Origin: Phycisphaerae bacterium
GTDB taxonomy: Bacteria; Planctomycetota; Phycisphaerae; UBA1845; Fen-1342
NCBI GenBank assembly: GCA_028277645.1
Contig: JANQFV010000003.1
Location: forward strand, 186,001 to 250,000
DNA length: 64,000 nucleotides
Direction of reading: 5' to 3'
Below are positions 60,249 through 64,000 of this stretch, one piece after another. Below the pieces are notes generated by a model, which was given only the letters and a program-made list of their open reading frames with translations, was not told where the DNA came from and made no database searches. Every line of letters starts with the position of its first letter. The stretch's first letter is position 1. A program made the translations under genes and the position numbers.

Positions 60249-60321
60249 CCCTGCCACGCGTCTGGTAACGGGGAGCGATGGCTCCTCACGCCTGTTTGAT
60301 GGCCTGTGATGGAGGTGCGGT

Positions 60322-60615
60322 GTGCTGCACGAACCAGCCAGTCAGTCGGGGCCCGACCCGGCATCGGAGTTCAAGACCCGTTTGGGTGTTTGGATGTTCT
60401 TGTTGTACTGCTTGGTATACGCGGGCTTCGTGGTGATCAACCTTGTGAGCCCGACGACCATGGAACTTACGGTCCTATGGGGGATGAACCTCGCGGTCGT
60501 CTACGGCATGGGGCTGATCATATTCGCTGTTATTCTCGCGATCGTGTACGACTTTGCCTGCCGCCGTCGCGAGAGTGCTTTGGCCGACACGCCGGCCAAG
60601 GGAGGGAAACAATAA
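60322..60615 (+). CDS. DUF485 small membrane protein (YjcH-like)
   Basis: 97 residues with two membrane helices (VWMFLLYCLVYAGFVVIN and MNLAVVYGMGLIIFAVILAIVYDF). DUF485 proteins of the YjcH type are almost always encoded directly before acetate/cation symporters such as ActP, as here. The start GTG 60322 has GGAGG six bases upstream. Its stop is directly followed by the symporter ATG, so the pair is translationally linked. The role is probably as a partner of the transporter. Confidence 0.9.
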   Translation: MLHEPASQSGPDPASEFKTRLGVWMFLLYCLVYAGFVVINLVSPTTMELTVLWGMNLAVVYGMGLIIFAVILAIVYDFACRRRESALADTPAKGGKQ

Positions 60616-62526
60616 ATGGCGATCACCGCATTCCTAATCTTCGTGGCTTTCGTGCTCGGCCTGTCATTCTACCTGGGCCAACGGACGAGGACGTCCAGCG
60701 GCTACTACGCGGCCGGCGGGCAGATTCACTGGGTCGTCAATGGCGTGGCCTTCGCTGGTGATTACCTGTCGGCGGCGTCGTTCCTGGGCATCTGCGGTAT
60801 GATCGCGGTCGCCGGCTACGACGGCTTCCTCTACTCCATCGGCTTTCTGGCCGGCTGGATCGTCGCCCTGTTCGTCGTCGCGGAACCGATGCGGCGCCTG
60901 GGCAAGTACACCTTCACCGACGCGGTCGACGCCAAATTCGACTCGCGCGGCATCAAGCTGGCCGCGGCGATCAGCACGCTGATCGTCTCCATCTTCTATC
61001 TCATTCCCCAGATGGTCGGGGCCGGCGTTCTGGTGGAACCGCTGCTGGGGATACCCCATCACTGGGGCGTGATCATGGTCGGGGCGATCGTCATCACGAT
61101 CGTGGCGACCGCCGGCATGACGTCCACGACGTGGGTGCAGTTTATCAAGGGGTCCATGCTGATCGTCTTCTCCTCGATCCTGGTAGCAGCGATCTGCTAC
61201 CGCGGTTTCACAACCGAGCCGGACCAGGGCGGTAGAGTTCCTGTTCACGAGTATGCCACACTGGCGGCCACTGAGGCGGATAGCCGGCTCACCGTCGCGG
61301 AACCGGGCTGGGAGGTCGTCGAGACACACGAAGACGCTGCGGCCAAGGCGGCCTTTGCCAAGCTGGCACGCGACGGGCGACAGACTTGGTGGCTCATTAG
61401 CCGGACCGATGACGGTGTCGCACTCAAGGAGACTGAGGCGGTCGTGGTTGCAGCCAACGGGACGACGTTGATCAACGGGGCCCCACCGTCCGCGGAGAAC
61501 GCGCTGCGCCAAGTGGGCAACATCGAGCAGTTGCGGGGTGAGACGGACGTGAAATCCGGCAGCATCTCTCCGATCGAACTGTTGGCGGGGCTGAGCGACA
61601 AGGACACGGTCGTTAAGCGGTGGAAGAAGGCATCGTTCACGGACGCTGACGGGGGCAAGGCCACCGTGTACTATCCAACGCTCACCAGGGGCAATGTCCT
61701 GATGCGCCCGGGCCTGAAATTCAAGGTGCAGGGGACCGTGCTGGAACGGCTCGATTTCGTCTCGTTGATGCTGGCCCTGTTCCTGGGGACGGCGGCGTTG
61801 CCGCACATCCTGATTCGCTACTACACCGTGCCCAGTCCCGCGGCGGCGCGCAAGAGTACGATTGTGGCCATCATCGCCATCGGCTTCTTCTACGTGCTCA
61901 CCCTGTTCATGGGCCTGGGGGCCATGATCAACGCGGTGATCAACCCGGCTGACAGCAACATGGCCGCCCCCCTGTTGGCACGCTCGTTCAACAGCCTGCT
62001 GTTCGCGATTATCTCGGCCATCGCCTTCTCCACCGTATTGGGCACGGTGGCCGGCCTGATCGTGGCGGCCTCCGGCGCCGTGGCGCACGACTTCTGTGAC
62101 CGCTACCTGCGCATTCCGATGGATGATCGGCAGAAGATCCGCGCCGGCAAGCTGGCGGCGTTCTCCGTGGGCACCCTGGCCATCATTCTGGGTATAGCCT
62201 TCAAGGGCATGAACGTCAGCTTCCTGGTCGGCCTCGCATTTGCGGTCGCCGCCTCCGCCAACCTGCCCGCGATGATGATGCTCCTGTTCTGGAAGCGCAC
62301 CACGGCCAAGGGAATCGCGGCCTCCATCATCACGGGCGTAGTCCTGTCCGTGGGGCTGATCTGCTTCTCCCCGATGATGTACGGGCAGTTCGGACTGGAT
62401 CCGACCACGGCACCGATTCCTTTCAACAACCCCGGGATCGTATCGATCCCCTTGAGTTTCATCGTGCTCGTGCTCGTATCGCTGTCGACCAAGAATCGGA
62501 ACTCCGGGGTTGCACAGCCCGCCTGA
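60616..62526 (+). CDS. Na+/solute symporter, ActP-like, with large periplasmic or loop insert
   Basis: 636 residues. Its helices and motifs (GYYAAGGQIHWVVNGVAFAGDYLSAASFLG; GKYTFTDAVDAKF; GTAALPHILIRYYTVPS; SNLPAMMMLLFWKR) place it in the solute:sodium symporter family, nearest to the acetate/pyruvate/glycolate carrier ActP. It is longer than ActP because about 180 residues lie between CYRGF (residue 193) and LERLDFVSLML (376), in a loop that is much shorter in ActP. This segment is soluble and of unknown fold. The ATG follows the DUF485 stop at once. The next gene encodes a Cache-sensor protein. Confidence 0.9.
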   Translation: MAITAFLIFVAFVLGLSFYLGQRTRTSSGYYAAGGQIHWVVNGVAFAGDYLSAASFLGICGMIAVAGYDGFLYSIGFLAGWIVALFVVAEPMRRLGKYTFTDAVDAKFDSRGIKLAAAISTLIVSIFYLIPQMVGAGVLVEPLLGIPHHWGVIMVGAIVITIVATAGMTSTTWVQFIKGSMLIVFSSILVAAICYRGFTTEPDQGGRVPVHEYATLAATEADSRLTVAEPGWEVVETHEDAAAKAAFAKLARDGRQTWWLISRTDDGVALKETEAVVVAANGTTLINGAPPSAENALRQVGNIEQLRGETDVKSGSISPIELLAGLSDKDTVVKRWKKASFTDADGGKATVYYPTLTRGNVLMRPGLKFKVQGTVLERLDFVSLMLALFLGTAALPHILIRYYTVPSPAAARKSTIVAIIAIGFFYVLTLFMGLGAMINAVINPADSNMAAPLLARSFNSLLFAIISAIAFSTVLGTVAGLIVAASGAVAHDFCDRYLRIPMDDRQKIRAGKLAAFSVGTLAIILGIAFKGMNVSFLVGLAFAVAASANLPAMMMLLFWKRTTAKGIAASIITGVVLSVGLICFSPMMYGQFGLDPTTAPIPFNNPGIVSIPLSFIVLVLVSLSTKNRNSGVAQPA

Positions 62527-62697
62527 CGGCGCGGCCGCGATTGACCGATCGCGCGCGCCGTCCTGGCTCGTCGACATGGGATAGAATCGCTTGTCTCAGC
62601 CGCGCTCGGCGCGCTGGCGCGGTCGTTGCGCCGGATGCAACGGGCCCGTCCGGGCGGCACCCGCGGTTGGTGAGTCCCGTGAAGAGGTATGGGCGAC

Positions 62698-64000
62698 ATG
62701 GCGCGCGTGGATCTTCATTGTCATTCCACGTTCAGCGACGGGGCGCTGCCGCCGGAGCGACTCGCCGACCGACTCGCCGATGCAGGCGTGGTCTTCGCCG
62801 CGCTGACTGACCACGACACGGTCGAGGGCGTCAGCCCGTTTGCCCAACATCTCGCTCACCGAGGGCTCGGGTCGATCACCGGCCTGGAAATGTCTACGCA
62901 ATGCCGCGGCGAGGAGGCACATCTCCTGGCTTACGGCTTTGACCCCGCGCACGCGGAGCTGCGGGCCACGCTCCTGTCATTGCACCGGGCGCGGAATCCC
63001 GACGGTGACGTCATCTCCCAGTCGATCCGTCGAATGGGACTGGGGCAGGACGACGACCCGGCGCAGGAAGGCCCGCGGACCGTCGCTCCAGGCGGCCTGA
63101 TTGAGATCGCCGACGCAATCGCGCTGATTCATCGGGCTGGCGGGTTGGCGTTTCTCGCACACCCCCTGCACTTTGAGCGTGACTATGACCGCCTGCGGGA
63201 GGAACTCGCGCAGCTCAAAGCGAGTGGTCTCGATGGGATCGAGGCCATCTACGCACCTTATGCGCCGGAAGATCAGAAACGGCTGTGCGGTTTGGCTAAT
63301 GACCTAGACCTATTAGTTTCCGGCGGAGCCGACCAGCATCAGCCCGGTCCGCCGGGGTCAGCGACATTGGGCGTGGAAATGCCGGACGAGCTCTGGCGAT
63401 CCTTCCGCGATGCCGTGCTGCTGCGTGCCAGCGGCCTCTCACCGCCGCCGGGCGCTTGGCAGCGGGTTCACGGCCCGGGCTTGCGGCGGTACTTCTTCCA
63501 CGTGGTCTTCCCGACGCTGCTGGCGATGGTGCTGTTCGTGGTGGCGATCTTCGCCCTCGTGCTCCCGGCTATGGACCAGGCCCTGATGGACCGCCAGCGC
63601 GAGATGTGCCGCGAGCTGACCAACTCGGCCTGGAGCATCCTGGCCGAGGCGCACCGCCAGGAGCAAGCGGGAATCCTCTCGCGAGAACTAGCCCAGCAAT
63701 CGGCCAAGGCGCGCGTCGCCGCCCTGCGTTACGGCCGTGAGGGAAAGGACTACTTCTGGCTGCAGGACATGCACCCGCACATCCTGATGCACCCCTACCG
63801 GACCGACCTGAACGATCAGGACGTCTCCGAGTTTCGCGATCCGCGCGGCACACGCATCTTCGTCGAATTCGCCAACCTGGTGCGCGATCGGGATGCCGGT
63901 TTCATCGAGTACGTGTGGCAGTGGAAGGACGATCCAGGGCGGCTGGTGCCGAAAGAATCGTACATTCGTGGGTTTGCACCCTGGGGCTGGATCATCGGGA
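62698..64000 (+). CDS. PHP-domain/membrane/Cache sensor fusion, 3'-truncated by window edge
   Basis: The frame is open from ATG 62698 (GAGG ten bases upstream) to the window end with no stop in 434 codons; I found it by reading the frame. Residues 1-220 are a complete PHP phosphoesterase with metal ligands in DLHCHST (His7, His9), TDHDT (His39, Asp40), GLEMS (Glu64), EEAHLLAYG (His75), FLAHPLH (His155) and GGADQH (Asp212, His214). A membrane helix (about 266-290) and an external Cache-like domain (EGKDYFWLQDMHPHILMHP near 347) follow. The missing C-terminus may carry a kinase, GGDEF or chemoreceptor part. The gene lies 171 bp after the acetate-type symporter, which suggests a sensor of related metabolites. 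The PHP-Cache pairing is unusual. Confidence 0.8.
   Translation, partial: MARVDLHCHSTFSDGALPPERLADRLADAGVVFAALTDHDTVEGVSPFAQHLAHRGLGSITGLEMSTQCRGEEAHLLAYGFDPAHAELRATLLSLHRARNPDGDVISQSIRRMGLGQDDDPAQEGPRTVAPGGLIEIADAIALIHRAGGLAFLAHPLHFERDYDRLREELAQLKASGLDGIEAIYAPYAPEDQKRLCGLANDLDLLVSGGADQHQPGPPGSATLGVEMPDELWRSFRDAVLLRASGLSPPPGAWQRVHGPGLRRYFFHVVFPTLLAMVLFVVAIFALVLPAMDQALMDRQREMCRELTNSAWSILAEAHRQEQAGILSRELAQQSAKARVAALRYGREGKDYFWLQDMHPHILMHPYRTDLNDQDVSEFRDPRGTRIFVEFANLVRDRDAGFIEYVWQWKDDPGRLVPKESYIRGFAPWGWIIG

Larger units (their letters stand above)
59888..60321. other. Divergent intergenic region with a large hairpin
   Basis: About 430 bp between ahcY and the symporter operon. It holds a hairpin with a perfect 12-bp stem (60042-60053 with 60096-60107) enclosing a smaller GGTGG/CCACC stem, and a promoter toward the symporter. 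No ORF is credible and no known riboswitch was recognised. Confidence 0.45.

Noticed and set aside
60664..62577. 637-residue open frame antisense to the symporter
   Set aside because: Its composition is Arg/His/Gly/Asp-rich, and it mirrors the real symporter frame with no known motif.

Overview
The window looks like chromosomal DNA of a GC-rich, Gram-negative bacterium, most likely a planctomycete, possibly close to Phycisphaerae; this is inference from gene content. The pointers are three secreted proteins with a dockerin-like Ca-binding module containing repeated DINPF(V/I)D cores, two PEP-CTERM proteins, a Ser/Thr kinase facing an ECF sigma factor, a large von Willebrand A-type membrane protein, and zinc-ribbon and TPR proteins of planctomycete style. 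lptD and lpxA imply an LPS-bearing outer membrane, and fliD/fliS imply flagella. No rRNA, tRNA, insertion sequence, prophage or CRISPR array was seen.

Layout. 0-2 kb: two multiheme cytochrome c genes. 2-7.4 kb: a YwaF-like membrane protein, a small FGG-repeat protein, gyrA, and a divergent sugar transferase that overlaps gyrA tail to tail. 7.5-12.2 kb: a 932-residue secreted dockerin-like protein and a DUF368 membrane protein. 12.3-16.7 kb: Ser/Thr kinase, ECF sigma factor and a Gfo/Idh/MocA oxidoreductase. 16.9-23.9 kb: fliS, an oversized fliD and lptD. 24-29.4 kb: purF, an FG-GAP secreted protein and two paralogous PEP-CTERM proteins with matching 5' leaders. 29.8-36.3 kb: queG, a small unknown gene, a lipoprotein hydrolase, rsmA, selD and a beta-helix protein. 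36.4-43.2 kb: amidohydrolase, esterase-like lipoprotein, HIT protein, DedA protein, a candidate small RNA and selB. 43.2-50.1 kb, minus strand: pdxJ, a CodA-like deaminase, lpxA, glycerate kinase, a PQQ-like propeller, an SDR and a small kinase, several joined by 4-bp start/stop overlaps. 50.3-59.9 kb: membrane protein, nitrilase-like protein, TPR lipoprotein, VWA protein, carbamate kinase, zinc-ribbon protein and ahcY. 60.3-64 kb: DUF485 plus an acetate-type Na+/solute symporter, then a PHP-domain/membrane/Cache fusion that runs off the window.

The most notable find is selD. Its true start lies upstream of an in-frame TGA that falls exactly at the catalytic position of the SelD active site, so it reads as a selenoprotein. 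A GUG-loop stem lies 33 nt downstream of the TGA, where a bacterial SECIS is expected. selB, which decodes such a TGA, lies 8 kb away. About 380 bp upstream of selB there is a near-consensus promoter followed within about 70 nt by a strong intrinsic terminator and no ORF, which suggests a small RNA or a selB attenuator. Other items of interest are the shared 5'-terminal GUGAGGA hairpins of the two PEP-CTERM genes, the PHP-Cache fusion beside an acetate-type symporter, and a gyrA with both main quinolone-contact residues replaced.
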